Positions 1-9,514 of a stretch of DNA of 64,000 bases are shown here, one piece after another (positions within the stretch are counted from its first letter, which is position 1; every line of letters starts with the position of its first letter). The DNA lies in the NCBI RefSeq assembly GCF_001718835.1, contig NZ_CP013442.1, positions 771,899 to 835,898 on the forward strand, written 5' to 3'. Below the pieces are notes generated by a model. It saw only the letters and a list, made by a program, of their open reading frames with translations, was not told where the DNA came from and searched no databases. Both the position numbers and the translations under genes were made by a program. Source of the stretch: Burkholderia cepacia. Its GTDB lineage: Bacteria > Pseudomonadota > Gammaproteobacteria > Burkholderiales > Burkholderiaceae.

Positions 1-92
1 GATTCGGATTCGCTGACGCGATCTTCTCGGTGGCGGCCGTCACGTTCATGTCGGGTGCCGTGGTTGCGATCGTCATGCGCGAGCGCCATTGA
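1..92 (+). CDS. 3' end of a membrane protein gene, probably a transporter (partial)
   Basis: An open frame enters from the left edge (frame beginning at base 3) and ends at a TGA at 90-92. The 29 visible residues are hydrophobic with a short basic tail ending MRERH, as at the end of a last transmembrane helix. This suits a major facilitator-type transporter, but the family cannot be fixed from so little sequence. Confidence 0.4.
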   Translation, partial: FGFADAIFSVAAVTFMSGAVVAIVMRERH

Positions 93-353
93 TGGATTCC
101 GATCCGGCTCAAACGCTCAGGCCAGGCACAGCGCGCCGGCGCGCGGCTATTGTCCACCAAAATGCGACAGCGAATCCGATTGCAACAGATTGATGAATCA
201 TGACGGGACAGTAAACTGCACCTGTGCTTCGCGAGATCCGCTCCGGTTTGCCGGTCGATCGAGCGAAGAAGCAGTCCGCCGTCTACGTATCCCGCCGCAT
301 CGGGACGCGGCCGCCGACGGACGCATCGACCCGTCAATTGAAAGAGGCTTGCC

Positions 354-767
354 ATGCGTTACGTTTCGCTGGAGTCGAAGAAGGACGAGCTGCTGCTCGC
401 CGCCCGCGTGCTGATGATGGTGCTGTTCATCCTGTTCGGATGGCAGAAGCTGACCGGCTTCTCGGGCACCGTCGCCTACATGGCGTCGACCGGGGCGCCT
501 TCGCCCGAGCTGTCGGCGGTGATCGCGGTCGCGGTCGAGCTGGTCGGCGGCCTGCTGATCGCAATCGGCTTCTACACGCGGCCGCTCGCGTTGCTGTTCG
601 CAGCCTATACGGTCGCCACCGCGTTCATCGGGCATCGCTACTGGGCGGCGCACGGGATGGAGCAATACATGGCGATGATCAACTTCTACAAGAACGTGAG
701 CATCATCGGCGGGCTGCTGTTGCTCGCGCTGACCGGGCCGGGCAAGTATTCGCTCGACAGGAAGTAA
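354..767 (+). CDS. DoxX family membrane protein
   Basis: A 137-residue protein with four predicted hydrophobic segments (about residues 13-30, 48-72, 78-95 and 108-128). The N-terminal RVLMMVLFILFGWQKLTGF and the central GGLLIAIGFYTRPLALLFA are typical of the DoxX/YphA family of small inner-membrane proteins. Family members are linked loosely to redox stress and thiol metabolism; no specific reaction can be assigned. The length is normal for the family. The start is preceded by an AAAGAGG ribosome binding site. The gene is followed by a good intrinsic terminator, so it is probably the last gene of its transcript. Confidence 0.85.
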   Translation: MRYVSLESKKDELLLAARVLMMVLFILFGWQKLTGFSGTVAYMASTGAPSPELSAVIAVAVELVGGLLIAIGFYTRPLALLFAAYTVATAFIGHRYWAAHGMEQYMAMINFYKNVSIIGGLLLLALTGPGKYSLDRK

Positions 768-797
768 GGTCTCGCCGCGTCGTCGGCGATGCAATGG

Positions 798-834
798 GCC
801 CGGTGCGTGAATGCGCACCGGGCTTCGTCGTTTT
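798..834 (+). terminator. Rho-independent terminator after the DoxX gene
   Basis: A perfect 10-bp stem (GCCCGGTGCG at 798-807, CGCACCGGGC at 814-823) with a 6-base loop, followed by a T-rich tract ending TTTT at 831-834. It lies 30 bases after the DoxX stop codon. Confidence 0.8.
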
Positions 835-1099
835 GGGGGGCGGCGAAACCCGGGATGTTCGAAATGTCTGTACTGGTTCGCACGCGGCGCACAGTGCGAT
901 GAAGGTTGTGAACGCAACCGTAAAGGAGGTGAGCGGAGGCGGCACATCGCGCGATTAGTCCGGATTTTGCAGAAGACCTTTTCTGTGCAGCGCGTTAATC
1001 GACTGTCGCGCGATCTCCAATAATGGCCGCCGATCCGTCGGTCGATCCACCGCGGTGACACGCCGGCGTTCTCGCCAAAGCAACCTGAAAAAATAATAT

Positions 1100-2359
1100 A
1101 TGTACTGCGATAGAAACAAGAACACGCGCGACAAGACCCGCGCCAGCGCGCATGGAGCAACCTTCGGCGGCCGGCGGGTGTCCGGCCTCGCCGGGACCGT
1201 CGTCGCGGCCTGCCTCGCGGGCTTCGGCGCGGGCGCGGCCCACGCGCAAAGCAGCGTGACGCTGTACGGCCTGATCGACACGTCGATCACCTACTCGACC
1301 AACCAGCGCACGCACGGCGCCGGCTCGCCGGGCAGCGGCACCGTCGCGATGACGAGCGGTGCCCTGAACGCGTCGCGCTGGGGGTTGCGCGGCCGCGAGG
1401 ATCTCGGCGGCGGGATGGCCGCGATCTTCGGGCTCGAGAACGGTTTCTCGGGCACCACCGGCGCGCTGTCGCAGAAAGGCGTCGACATGTTCGGCCGCCA
1501 GGCATGGGTCGGCGTGAGCTCGAAGACGGCCGGCGCGCTCACGTTCGGCCGCCAGTACGACCTGATCCTCGATTTCGTCACGCCGCTCGGCGCGTCCGGC
1601 CCCGGCTGGGGCGGCAACCTCGCGGTTCATCCGTACGACAACGACGATTCGAACCGCAACCTCCGCATCAACCAAGCGGTGAAGTACACGAGCCCGACGT
1701 ATCGCGGGCTGACGTTCGGCGCGATGTACGGGTTCTCGAACACGGCCGGCCAGTTCGCCAACAACGCGGCGTGGAGCGCGGGCGTGTCGTATGCGAACGG
1801 GCCGCTGAAGCTCGGCGCCGGCTACCTGAAGATCAGCCGCGACCGCAACCTGGCCAACCCGAATGGCGCACTGAGCACGGTCGACGGCTCGGCGACGATC
1901 ACCGGCGGCAACCAGCAGATCTGGGCCGCGGCCGGCCGTTATGCGTTCGGGCCGCATTCGGTCGGCGCCGCGTGGTCGCACTCGACCACCGACGGCGTGA
2001 CGGGCGTGCTCCAGGGCGGCGGCATCGCGCCGTTGAAGGGGGAATCGCTGGTGTTCGACAACTTCTCGGTCGACGGGCGCTTCGCCGTCACGCGTGCGTT
2101 GAGCCTCTCGGCCGCGTACACGTACACGATGGGCCGTTTCGAATCGCGTGCGGGCGAAACCCGGCCGAAGTGGAATCAGGTGGTTGCGCAGGCCGATTAC
2201 GCGTTCACGAAGCGCACGGATGCGTATCTCGAGGGGGTCTACCAGAGCGTGAGCGGAGGCCGGGGCAATCCGGCATTCAACGCGACGATATGGACGCTGA
2301 CGCCGTCGGCGAACAGCAACCAGGTCGTCGTCGCACTGGGGCTGCGGCATCGGTTCTGA
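1100..2359 (+). CDS. Gram-negative porin (Burkholderiales Porin_4 type)
   Basis: A 419-residue outer-membrane general diffusion porin. After a long N-terminal region, a hydrophobic segment ends in AHA before QSSVTLYGLIDT, the hallmark first beta strand of Burkholderia OmpC-like porins. The SRWGLRGREDLGGGMAAIFGLE and FGRQAWVG blocks are also typical. The last residue is phenylalanine (LGLRHRF), needed for BAM-dependent outer-membrane insertion. The only in-frame ATG near the signal peptide is at 1100, giving an unusually long charged n-region of about 30 residues; an alternative non-ATG start further in is possible. The upstream bases 1080-1099 are AT-rich and could hold the promoter. Confidence 0.9.
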   Translation: MYCDRNKNTRDKTRASAHGATFGGRRVSGLAGTVVAACLAGFGAGAAHAQSSVTLYGLIDTSITYSTNQRTHGAGSPGSGTVAMTSGALNASRWGLRGREDLGGGMAAIFGLENGFSGTTGALSQKGVDMFGRQAWVGVSSKTAGALTFGRQYDLILDFVTPLGASGPGWGGNLAVHPYDNDDSNRNLRINQAVKYTSPTYRGLTFGAMYGFSNTAGQFANNAAWSAGVSYANGPLKLGAGYLKISRDRNLANPNGALSTVDGSATITGGNQQIWAAAGRYAFGPHSVGAAWSHSTTDGVTGVLQGGGIAPLKGESLVFDNFSVDGRFAVTRALSLSAAYTYTMGRFESRAGETRPKWNQVVAQADYAFTKRTDAYLEGVYQSVSGGRGNPAFNATIWTLTPSANSNQVVVALGLRHRF

Positions 2360-2374
2360 CGCGTGACTGGACTG

Positions 2375-2398
2375 GGCCAGCGGACGCCGCCGCTGGCC
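2375..2398. terminator. Hairpin between convergent genes
   Basis: A 9-bp perfect stem (GGCCAGCGG / CCGCTGGCC) with a 6-base loop lies between the porin stop and the stop of the convergent TIGR03118-like gene. No clear T-run follows on either strand, so it is only a possible bidirectional terminator. Confidence 0.4.
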
Positions 2399-2413
2399 AC
2401 GTGCGACTGCTGC

Positions 2414-3601
2414 TTATTGCTCGTTCTGATCAGACCGGTGCGCCTTGGCGCCATTCATGGGCGCGATGGTGCCGAACAGGCCATTGGTCTCCTTGTTCGG
2501 ACCCGCGGTGAAGTACAGCGTGTCCGGGCTCGAGTTGCGGCCGCCGCCGAGCGTCAGCGTCCACAGGCCGTCGATCGTCAGCGGATTGCCGGCCGCGTTC
2601 TCCAGCTGCTCGACAAAACTGCCGTTGTCGTCGAAGACACCGATTCGCCCGTCGCCGAAGTTGCCGATCAGGATCTTGCCGCTGAAGCGGCCGAATGCAA
2701 ACGAAGCGCGTGTGATGCCCCACGGTGAGTTGAGCGTGCCTTGGCTGGCGAAGCGGCGCAGCAGGTGGCCGTCCGTATCGAATACGTCGACGAATCCATG
2801 ACCGTTGCCGGCAACGTCGTCATGCTTCTGATCGTCCTGTTGCGCATAGGTGACGAAAAGGTCGCCATCGATGTTCGCGATGCCGAACGGCGCGTAGCCG
2901 GCCGGGATGCGCGGGTCGATGAAGCCGCCGTCCGTTTTCGCGGGCGTGAACATGCCGTTCGCGCCGTTGGGCCCGAATACATCGATCCGTCCCGCGCGGA
3001 AGTTCGTCGCAAACAGGAAGGCGCCTTTCGCGTTCACGCCGAAGACGAGACCCTTGTAGACGGCTCCGTTGGCCGCGGATGGCGTGGACGAGTTATCGGC
3101 CGCGAGCACGGCGCGGTCCGCGGGATTCAAGCCGCCGGCCCAGGCGGAAAGCGTGCCGTCCTCGGTCGCGAAGATGAATGCGGCCTGAAGCCTGGTGCCG
3201 GGCACGAGAAATGCCGACGACGGATTCCACACGATTCCGGTCGGCGCCGCGGGCGCGGGATTCGGCGGATTGATGGACGAGACGGGATGACAGGCGCTGG
3301 CCGGCGTCACATTGCCCGGCAGCGGGATGGAAACCTGCAGCGCGACCTTGGTTCCCTGGCCGTCATACAGCGTGGAGCAGCCGGTGGCATTGTCGTTGAC
3401 CCAGAATGGACTGCCTGCCGGGCTGAAGGCAACGCCCCATGCGTTCTGCAGCACGGGGTCGACCTTCGGGGCCGAGCCGGCCAGATTGGACACGAGTGGC
3501 GTGACGACGTAAGCGTCATTGTCAGCGGCATGCGCAATGGTGAAACCGGCGGCGAGGACGATGACGGTCGCCGCCTTGAGACCCCACGAGACCTGGGACA
3601 T
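2414..3601 (-). CDS. Secreted TIGR03118-like beta-propeller protein
   Basis: A 395-residue exported protein. An N-terminal signal peptide (hydrophobic AATVIVLAAGF, cleavage near AHA-AD) precedes repeated blade-like motifs such as NAWGVAFSPAGSPFWVNDNA, YAPFGIANIDGDLFVTYA, NSPWGITRASFAFG and LIGNFGDGRIGVFD. This pattern matches the TIGR03118 family of unknown function. Several cysteines in the first half may form disulfides in the periplasm. The start at 3601 was preferred over a longer frame beginning at 3721 because AGGAGG lies just upstream and the signal peptide then begins properly. It is convergent with the porin gene and divergent from the next gene. Confidence 0.75.
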   Translation of the reverse strand: MSQVSWGLKAATVIVLAAGFTIAHAADNDAYVVTPLVSNLAGSAPKVDPVLQNAWGVAFSPAGSPFWVNDNATGCSTLYDGQGTKVALQVSIPLPGNVTPASACHPVSSINPPNPAPAAPTGIVWNPSSAFLVPGTRLQAAFIFATEDGTLSAWAGGLNPADRAVLAADNSSTPSAANGAVYKGLVFGVNAKGAFLFATNFRAGRIDVFGPNGANGMFTPAKTDGGFIDPRIPAGYAPFGIANIDGDLFVTYAQQDDQKHDDVAGNGHGFVDVFDTDGHLLRRFASQGTLNSPWGITRASFAFGRFSGKILIGNFGDGRIGVFDDNGSFVEQLENAAGNPLTIDGLWTLTLGGGRNSSPDTLYFTAGPNKETNGLFGTIAPMNGAKAHRSDQNEQ

Positions 3602-3836
3602 GATGTCCTCCTCAGTCTGACTGGTGAGAAATCGCTCCACGCGTGAGCGCCCGAGGAAGCTAAACGTTCGCGCCATCGCGAATATTCCCGTGGTCCTCGA
3701 ATATTCACGGCACTGCTGCACGACGGCTTCGACCTTCAGGGGTAGCGCCGAAGCGCGATGACGCGCGAGTACGACGAATGCATGCCGAAGCGGCTAGTAT
3801 GTGGCGGTGAGCACTGTGAACGTTCGAGGCTTTCCC

Positions 3837-4763
3837 ATGTGCGACTCCGTGCGTCTTCAGCGCGGCATGCTCTGGCCTGCCGTCCTGCGCCAGACCGAAC
3901 ACGCATTGGCCTGTGGCGCGTTGCGTCCGGTCGAGACCACTCGGACGACGATCGAAGACGGCGGCGTACGCTTTCTCGTGCGCCAGGTTTCGAGCCTCGC
4001 GCGCAAGGACGAAGAGAGACAGAAGCGGGAAGCCGGGCAGCCCCGGAAACGCGCATCGATCGATCCGTTTCTGCCCTACGATCCGGACCTCTTCGTCGCC
4101 GACATCACGGACACCCATCTCGCGTTGCTCAACAAGTTCAACGTGATCGATCATCATCTGCTGGTCGTCACGCGTCGCTTCGAGCCGCAGGAAGCGCTGT
4201 TGAACGCGGCGGACTTCACCGCGTTGTTCACCTGCATGGCCGAATTCCAGGGCCTCGGTTTCTACAACGGCGGGGCGGCGGCCGGTGCGAGCCAGCCGCA
4301 CAAGCATCTGCAGATCGTTCCGCTGCCGTTTGCGCAAGGCGAACCCATGCCGCCGATCGCGCCGCTTCTCGCTTCCGCGCGCGACGACGGTTCCGTCTGC
4401 ACCATCGCGGGTCTCGCGTTTCCCCACGCGTTCGCAAGGCTGGCGTTGCCGCCCGGCACGCCGCCGAGCGACGGCGCGCAGCGCGCGCTCGGCGTCTATC
4501 GCGATCTGCTGCACGCGATGGGGCTGCACGCGATCGACGTCGACGGCGAAGCGCATCAATCCTCGGCCTACAACCTGCTCGTCATGCCGCAAGGCATGCT
4601 GCTCGTTCCGAGATCCATGGAGTGCGTCGATGGCATTTCGATCAACGCGCTGGGCTTTGCGGGATCGCTCTTCGTGCGCGACGCCGCGCAGATGCAGGTC
4701 ATCAGAACGCTCGGCCCGATGGCGGTGCTGCGGCGCGTCGCGGGGGCGTCTGATGTGGCATGA
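3837..4763 (+). CDS. ATP adenylyltransferase / Ap4A phosphorylase-like protein
   Basis: About 308 residues. The central stretch FNVIDHHLLVVTRRF and the histidine motif SQPHKHLQIVPLPF (H-x-H-x-Q) are those of the HIT-superfamily Ap4A phosphorylase branch, which splits or forms diadenosine tetraphosphate using phosphate. The C-terminal SSAYNLLVMPQGMLLVPRS also fits that family. A GTG start at 3801 would add 12 residues; the ATG at 3837 is the simpler choice. The gene lies upstream of a valyl-tRNA synthetase. This is suggestive because aminoacyl-tRNA synthetases make Ap4A, but a functional link is inference. Confidence 0.75.
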   Translation: MCDSVRLQRGMLWPAVLRQTEHALACGALRPVETTRTTIEDGGVRFLVRQVSSLARKDEERQKREAGQPRKRASIDPFLPYDPDLFVADITDTHLALLNKFNVIDHHLLVVTRRFEPQEALLNAADFTALFTCMAEFQGLGFYNGGAAAGASQPHKHLQIVPLPFAQGEPMPPIAPLLASARDDGSVCTIAGLAFPHAFARLALPPGTPPSDGAQRALGVYRDLLHAMGLHAIDVDGEAHQSSAYNLLVMPQGMLLVPRSMECVDGISINALGFAGSLFVRDAAQMQVIRTLGPMAVLRRVAGASDVA

Positions 4764-5323
4764 CGGATGACACCTGTCATCACAGGTTATCGTGGCGAGT
4801 GGAAGCCAGCCGCGATGACCGACGTGCCCGCTCTCGCTCGAACCTCCCGGCAGGTATTGCGAGCGCTCCGATATTCGTCTATAAATTGCTGTCCGGGCTA
4901 CGAGCCCGGAATTCCATTCCCCTTACCTGTGGAGGATGCTATGTCACCGTTAAACGTAACGCCGCGCTGATCGCCGCCACGGCAACCCGTTCAATCGCTG
5001 TCTCCCGCCTCGAGCGCTCGTGCCATTGCGCGCACCCTCGTCACGCTTCTCCCGAACGCATTCCCGGCTTTGATGTAGTCCGTCCGCCCGGATGGCGCGT
5101 CCCCACGCCGCCAGACCCCGACGACCTGCGACGAAACCGGCTCCGTCTCGCGCGCCCATCGGGTAGCCGCCGCGACACGTCATCCGTCCGCCTGCATCGC
5201 CGTTGAACGCGGCGATTCTCATCAAGCATCCGCATGGCCCGCGGACGGACCGCGCTCGCGCCCATTCCGTCCATGCCGCGCCATCCGGTTTCCACATCAA
5301 GACGACGACAGGGAAGCGCCACC
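4764..5323 (+). other. 560-base leader upstream of the second valS
   Basis: No convincing gene is seen. It contains a 7-bp hairpin (CCGGGCT-ACG-AGCCCGG near 4893-4909). There is also a tiny frame with a good GGAGG site, ATG at 4941 and TGA nine codons later (MSPLNVTPR). The peptide holds a single valine codon, so a classical attenuation leader is not supported. The length suggests a regulatory leader or a decayed gene. Confidence 0.35.
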
Positions 5324-7888
5324 ATGTCTCAACCAACGACACAGCCCATCCACCGCTCCATCCCGGAGAAACCGCGTCTCGACGGACTCGAAGCGAAGTG
5401 GAGCACACGATGGGAAACGCAGCGCATTTATGCTTTCGACCGCGCCGCCGCGCGCGACGCGGTGTACTCGATCGACACGCCGCCGCCGACGGTCTCCGGC
5501 TCGCTGCACGTCGGGCACGTGTTCAGCTACACGCACGCGGACATCATCGCCCGCTATCAGCGCATGACGGGAAAGACGGTTTTCTATCCGATGGGCTGGG
5601 ACGACAACGGCCTGCCGACAGAGCGCCGCGTGGAGAATTTTTATGGCGTCGTCTGCGATCCCCATGCGCGATACGATCCCGGCTTTCGCACGCCGGACGT
5701 CGCGCCGACGCAGCGCGCATCGTTCCGGCGGATCAGCCGGCGCAATTTCGTCGAGTTGTGTCATCGGTTGACGGCCATCGACGAAACCGCGTTTCGCGAA
5801 TTGTTCGTGCGGCTCGGCATCTCGGTCGACTGGGATCTCAACTACGCGACCATCGGCGCACGCGCGCAGCGCATCAGCCAACGGGCGTTGCTCCGCAACC
5901 TGCGGCGCGGGGAGCTCTATCAGCAGGAAGCGCCTTGCCTGTGGGACGTCACGTTCCAGACCGCGGTCGCCCAGGCCGAACTCGAAGACCGCGAGATCGA
6001 CGGTGCATGGCACGATCTCCGCTTCCTGGATGACGCGGGAAACGACGTCATCGTGTCCACGACGAGGCCCGAGCTGCTTGCCGCATGCGTGGCGCTCGTC
6101 GTCCATCCCGACGATGCGCGGTTTCGCGCAAGCGCAGGCAAGCGCGTGCGCTGCCCGCTGTACGACATCGACGTTCCGGTGATGACGCATGCGCTTGCCG
6201 ATCCCGGCAAGGGGAAGGGCATCGCGATGATCTGCACGTTCGGCGATCTGACCGACGTGATCTGGTGGCGCGAACTCGAACTGCCGACGCGTGCGATCGT
6301 CGGCAGGGACGGCCGTTTGCGACAGGAGATGCCGGAATGGCTCCTGTCGGACGAAAGCAGAACCGCTTATGCGCGCATTGCAGGAAGGCCGCTACCCGAC
6401 GCGCGCCGCGAGGTCGTCGCGCAACTCGCGTCGGCCGGCGCCCTGATAGGTGCGCCCCGGCCAACCCGTCACGCCGTCAAGTTTTTCGAAAAGGGCGATC
6501 GCCCGCTGGAAATCGTCGCAACGCGCCAGTGGTATCTGCGTAACGGCGGGCGCGATCCAGCGCTGCGCGACGCATTGCTGACACGCGGCGCCGAGCTCCA
6601 TTGGCATCCGCCATTCATGGGCAGCCGGTACGCGAACTGGGTGGACGGCCTGAACGGCGACTGGCTGATCAGCCGTCAGCGGATTTTCGGCGTGCCGATT
6701 CCGCTGTGGTACCCGCTCGACGCGGCCGGGCAGCCCGATTACCGCATGCCGATCCAGCCCGACGAAACGACGCTGCCCGTCGATCCGCAAACCGACGTTC
6801 CGCCCGGCTATGGCGAGGCGCAGCGCGGCAAGCCCGGCGGCTTCATCGGCGAAAGCGACATCATGGACACCTGGGCGACCAGTTCGCTGACGCCGCAGAT
6901 CGCCGCCGCATGGGGCGAGCCGGACGAATGCTGCGCGCGCGTGTTCCCGATGGACCTGCGCCCGCAGGGGCACGACATCATCCGCACATGGTTGTTCTCG
7001 ACGGTCGCGCGTTCGCATCTTGAGAGCGCGTGCCTGCCGTGGACGCACGCGATGCTGTCCGGCTGGATTCTCGATCCGGACCGCAAGAAGATGTCCAAAT
7101 CGAAGGGCAACGTTGTGACGCCCGCCGCATTGCTGGACACGCACGGCTCGGACGGCGTGCGCTATTGGGCGGCGCTCGGGCGCCCGGGCATGGACACGGC
7201 CTTCGACGAAACGCAGATGCGCAACGGCCGCCGTCTCGCATTGAAACTGCTGAACGTGTCGAAGCTAGCGCTCGGCTTCACGCAAGCGCCCGCCGCGCCG
7301 CTTTGCGAGGCGCTCGATCGCGCGATGCTCGCGCGTCTCGCGCAGGTCGTGACGCTGGCGACCACGGCATTCGACGCGCTCGACTACAGCAAGGCGATCG
7401 AGCATATCGAGGCGTTTTTCTGGTGGTATTGCGACGACTACGTGGAATTGGTGAAAGGCCGCGCGCGGGGAAACGATGCGCGTGCCTGCTCCGCGCACCA
7501 CGCGCTGGCTGCATCCCTGTCCGTGTTGCAGCGCTTGTTCGCGCCGTTCCTGCCGTTCGCCGCGGAAGAGTGCTGGTCATGGTGGCAAACGGGATCGATC
7601 CATCGTTCGGCGTGGCCCGACGCCGCCTCGCTGCGGATGCTTGCAGGAGCGGATGCGGACAGCGCAGTGAGCGTCGTCGTTTCCGATGTGCTGCGCGAGA
7701 TTCGCCGCGCAAAGTCGGAGGCGAAGGTGTCGATGAAGGCGGCCGCTTCGATCGTGACGATCGGCGATGCGGCGCAGCGCCTCGCGCTGTTGCGGCAAGC
7801 GCAAGGCTATCTGCGCGACGCCGGGCATATTGGCGAGCTCGAAATGGTCGAGTCGGAGCGGTTTCGCGTCGACGTGACGCTTGCGTGA
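5324..7888 (+). CDS. valS: Valyl-tRNA synthetase, short accessory type
   Basis: An 854-residue class I aminoacyl-tRNA synthetase charging tRNA-Val. It has the HIGH-type motif SGSLHVGHV (residues 58-66) and the KMSKS motif at residues 589-593. The editing domain lies between (STTRPELLAACVALVVHPDD, and a FEKGDRPLEIVATRQWY block). An anticodon-binding domain follows (VRYWAALGRPGMDTAFDE onward). The usual housekeeping enzyme of this lineage is about 950 residues with a C-terminal coiled coil; here the protein ends soon after the anticodon domain, so the coiled-coil arm is missing. The ATG at 5324 was chosen because homology starts shortly after and GGGAAG precedes it. It is probably a second, horizontally acquired or inhibitor-tolerant copy. 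Confidence 0.85.
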   Translation: MSQPTTQPIHRSIPEKPRLDGLEAKWSTRWETQRIYAFDRAAARDAVYSIDTPPPTVSGSLHVGHVFSYTHADIIARYQRMTGKTVFYPMGWDDNGLPTERRVENFYGVVCDPHARYDPGFRTPDVAPTQRASFRRISRRNFVELCHRLTAIDETAFRELFVRLGISVDWDLNYATIGARAQRISQRALLRNLRRGELYQQEAPCLWDVTFQTAVAQAELEDREIDGAWHDLRFLDDAGNDVIVSTTRPELLAACVALVVHPDDARFRASAGKRVRCPLYDIDVPVMTHALADPGKGKGIAMICTFGDLTDVIWWRELELPTRAIVGRDGRLRQEMPEWLLSDESRTAYARIAGRPLPDARREVVAQLASAGALIGAPRPTRHAVKFFEKGDRPLEIVATRQWYLRNGGRDPALRDALLTRGAELHWHPPFMGSRYANWVDGLNGDWLISRQRIFGVPIPLWYPLDAAGQPDYRMPIQPDETTLPVDPQTDVPPGYGEAQRGKPGGFIGESDIMDTWATSSLTPQIAAAWGEPDECCARVFPMDLRPQGHDIIRTWLFSTVARSHLESACLPWTHAMLSGWILDPDRKKMSKSKGNVVTPAALLDTHGSDGVRYWAALGRPGMDTAFDETQMRNGRRLALKLLNVSKLALGFTQAPAAPLCEALDRAMLARLAQVVTLATTAFDALDYSKAIEHIEAFFWWYCDDYVELVKGRARGNDARACSAHHALAASLSVLQRLFAPFLPFAAEECWSWWQTGSIHRSAWPDAASLRMLAGADADSAVSVVVSDVLREIRRAKSEAKVSMKAAASIVTIGDAAQRLALLRQAQGYLRDAGHIGELEMVESERFRVDVTLA

Positions 7889-7984
7889 AGCGACTCGTGC
7901 GATTGGAACGCACGGCCAAGCCTGCGCGAACCGATCGCGCGACTCTTTTCATCGCGACCGGGCATTTCTGCCTGCCATGCTCTT

Positions 7985-8539
7985 TTACTTCCGAAACGTA
8001 CCGAGCAGTTCCGCGTGCGCAACCACATGCCCTTGCATCGCCTTCTCCAGCGCCGCCTTGGTCGGCTTGTGGAGATCGGGCAGCACCGTATCGAGCGCGT
8101 ACAGCTTGTGGAAATAGCGGTGGCGGCCGATAGGCGGGCAGGGGCCGCCATACGCGACGCGCCGGAAGTCGTTGATGCCTTCGAGCGTGCCCGGCGGCAG
8201 CGCGCTGCCGGTGAGCGCTTCCTGCAGCCCGGGCGCCGTGGGCGGGATGTTGTACAGCACCCAGTGGACCCATGTCATCTGCGGCGCGGCCGGGTCCGGC
8301 GCGTCAGGGTCGTCGACGATCAGCGCGAGGCTCTTTGCGTTGGCGGGCACCCCGGACCACGCGAGCGGCGGCGACACGTCCGCACCCATGCAGGTATGGC
8401 GGCGGGGAATCTCGCCCCCTTCGCGAAAGGCCGACGAAGTCAGGGTCAAGGTCATGGCGTGCTCCTCGGCGACGCTCTGCGCCGCCAATCCGGCGGCGCA
8501 GATCAACGGGATCAACAGGAATGCTGCGCGGCAACGCAT
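7985..8539 (-). CDS. PEBP family (YbhB/YbcL-type) protein, exported
   Basis: A 184-residue protein. An N-terminal hydrophobic signal (FLLIPLICAAGLAAQSVA) is followed by the phosphatidylethanolamine-binding/Raf-kinase-inhibitor-like fold: LALIVDDPDAPDP, MTWVHWVLYNIPP and GRHRYFHKLYALD are the ligand-site motifs. Bacterial members are small periplasmic or cytosolic proteins of unclear role. The start at 8539 gives the signal peptide; a longer frame from 8605 is less likely. It is convergent with valS; the 96-base gap holds no clear terminator. Confidence 0.85.
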   Translation of the reverse strand: MRCRAAFLLIPLICAAGLAAQSVAEEHAMTLTLTSSAFREGGEIPRRHTCMGADVSPPLAWSGVPANAKSLALIVDDPDAPDPAAPQMTWVHWVLYNIPPTAPGLQEALTGSALPPGTLEGINDFRRVAYGGPCPPIGRHRYFHKLYALDTVLPDLHKPTKAALEKAMQGHVVAHAELLGTFRK

Positions 8540-9072
8540 CGCAGGTGCTCCATCGGATTGCGCTGCGACGATCGTCGATTCGCGGCCGGCGAGGCGTCGC
8601 AGCATCGTTCGGGCATTTAAAAAAGCTAGTGCAGGCCGAGGCCAAATTCAACACGCGGCGCGCGATGGGGCGAACGCGATCGTCTCGTCGGACGAATTGC
8701 AAGGCGGGCGGCGGTTGCCGCTCCTTCGACGAAATGTTTTGCCTGCCGATACATGACCGGCGGAAATCCATTTTTGTGTTTCAACAGGAAAAACAAAGCG
8801 AAGAGATTTTTGACAGGTAAAACAGCTTGTCCAAATTTAACAAATTCGTGTCATTTTCATTGGTAAACAAATAAGGAGTCGAGTTAGACTGCGTCCCGCA
8901 ATAATGATGTGCGGGCGATTAATCGTGTGATGATATGCGATGCCGTCCGTGTGTCGCCTAATAAAACAAGCTGCGAATTTGTGTGATGGAAGTATATGTC
9001 TCGCGCCGAAATAACATATTCGCAGGACGTCAGGGGATAACGGTATTGTCGGCATCGATTCGGGGATCGGGG
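8540..9072. other. AT-rich intergenic region
   Basis: Base composition changes sharply to AT-rich from about 8760 to 9050, for example around 8825-8870. No gene with convincing codon use is visible. AT-rich blocks like this are typical targets for H-NS silencing and may mark the left border of the adhesin locus. Confidence 0.4.
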
Positions 9073-9438
9073 ATGATGGTGAGCATTCTGCGTTGGCTGC
9101 CGGAACGTTGGCGGACGCCACGGTTGTGTCTGTGGCTGCTTGCAAATTGCCCGCTTCCGATCGATCAATATCTTCCCTCCGTCGTCTGGGCGCAGCGGTG
9201 CGTGCTGCGCGGCAACACGATCATCGAGCGCTGCGCATCCAATGAAATCACACCCGGGGATGTGCAGGCGAAGAATATTTATGGATCGTCTGTCGCGTTG
9301 AGCTATTACGACTTGGTGGAAATATCGTCGATGTCGCCGCTCTGTCCGGTCGGGAATTCAAAATGGACAAGCGATCAACTGGAAAGTCTGCGCCATATCG
9401 GCATTAAACACGGCGCGGACTTGAGAGGCTCGTGCTGA
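9073..9438 (+). CDS. Hypothetical small protein
   Basis: A 121-residue frame that I do not recognise. It starts MMVSILRWLPERWRTPRLCL and contains six cysteines. Codon use is less GC3-biased than in the flanking genes, and the upstream site (GGGGATG) is plausible. It may be a real lineage-specific gene linked to the AT-rich adhesin locus or a chance frame. Confidence 0.3.
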   Translation: MMVSILRWLPERWRTPRLCLWLLANCPLPIDQYLPSVVWAQRCVLRGNTIIERCASNEITPGDVQAKNIYGSSVALSYYDLVEISSMSPLCPVGNSKWTSDQLESLRHIGIKHGADLRGSC

Positions 9439-9514
9439 GCGCATGAGTGCGGTGCGAGGCAGCCAGCCACGCAATCGAGATTAACTGCGTTGCCCAGGGT
9501 GGGGGGGACCTGTA

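Noticed and set aside
4941..4970. Nine-codon frame with good ribosome site upstream of valS as an attenuation leader peptide
   Set aside because: It has only one valine codon and no clear terminator/antiterminator pair; kept only as a note on the leader region.
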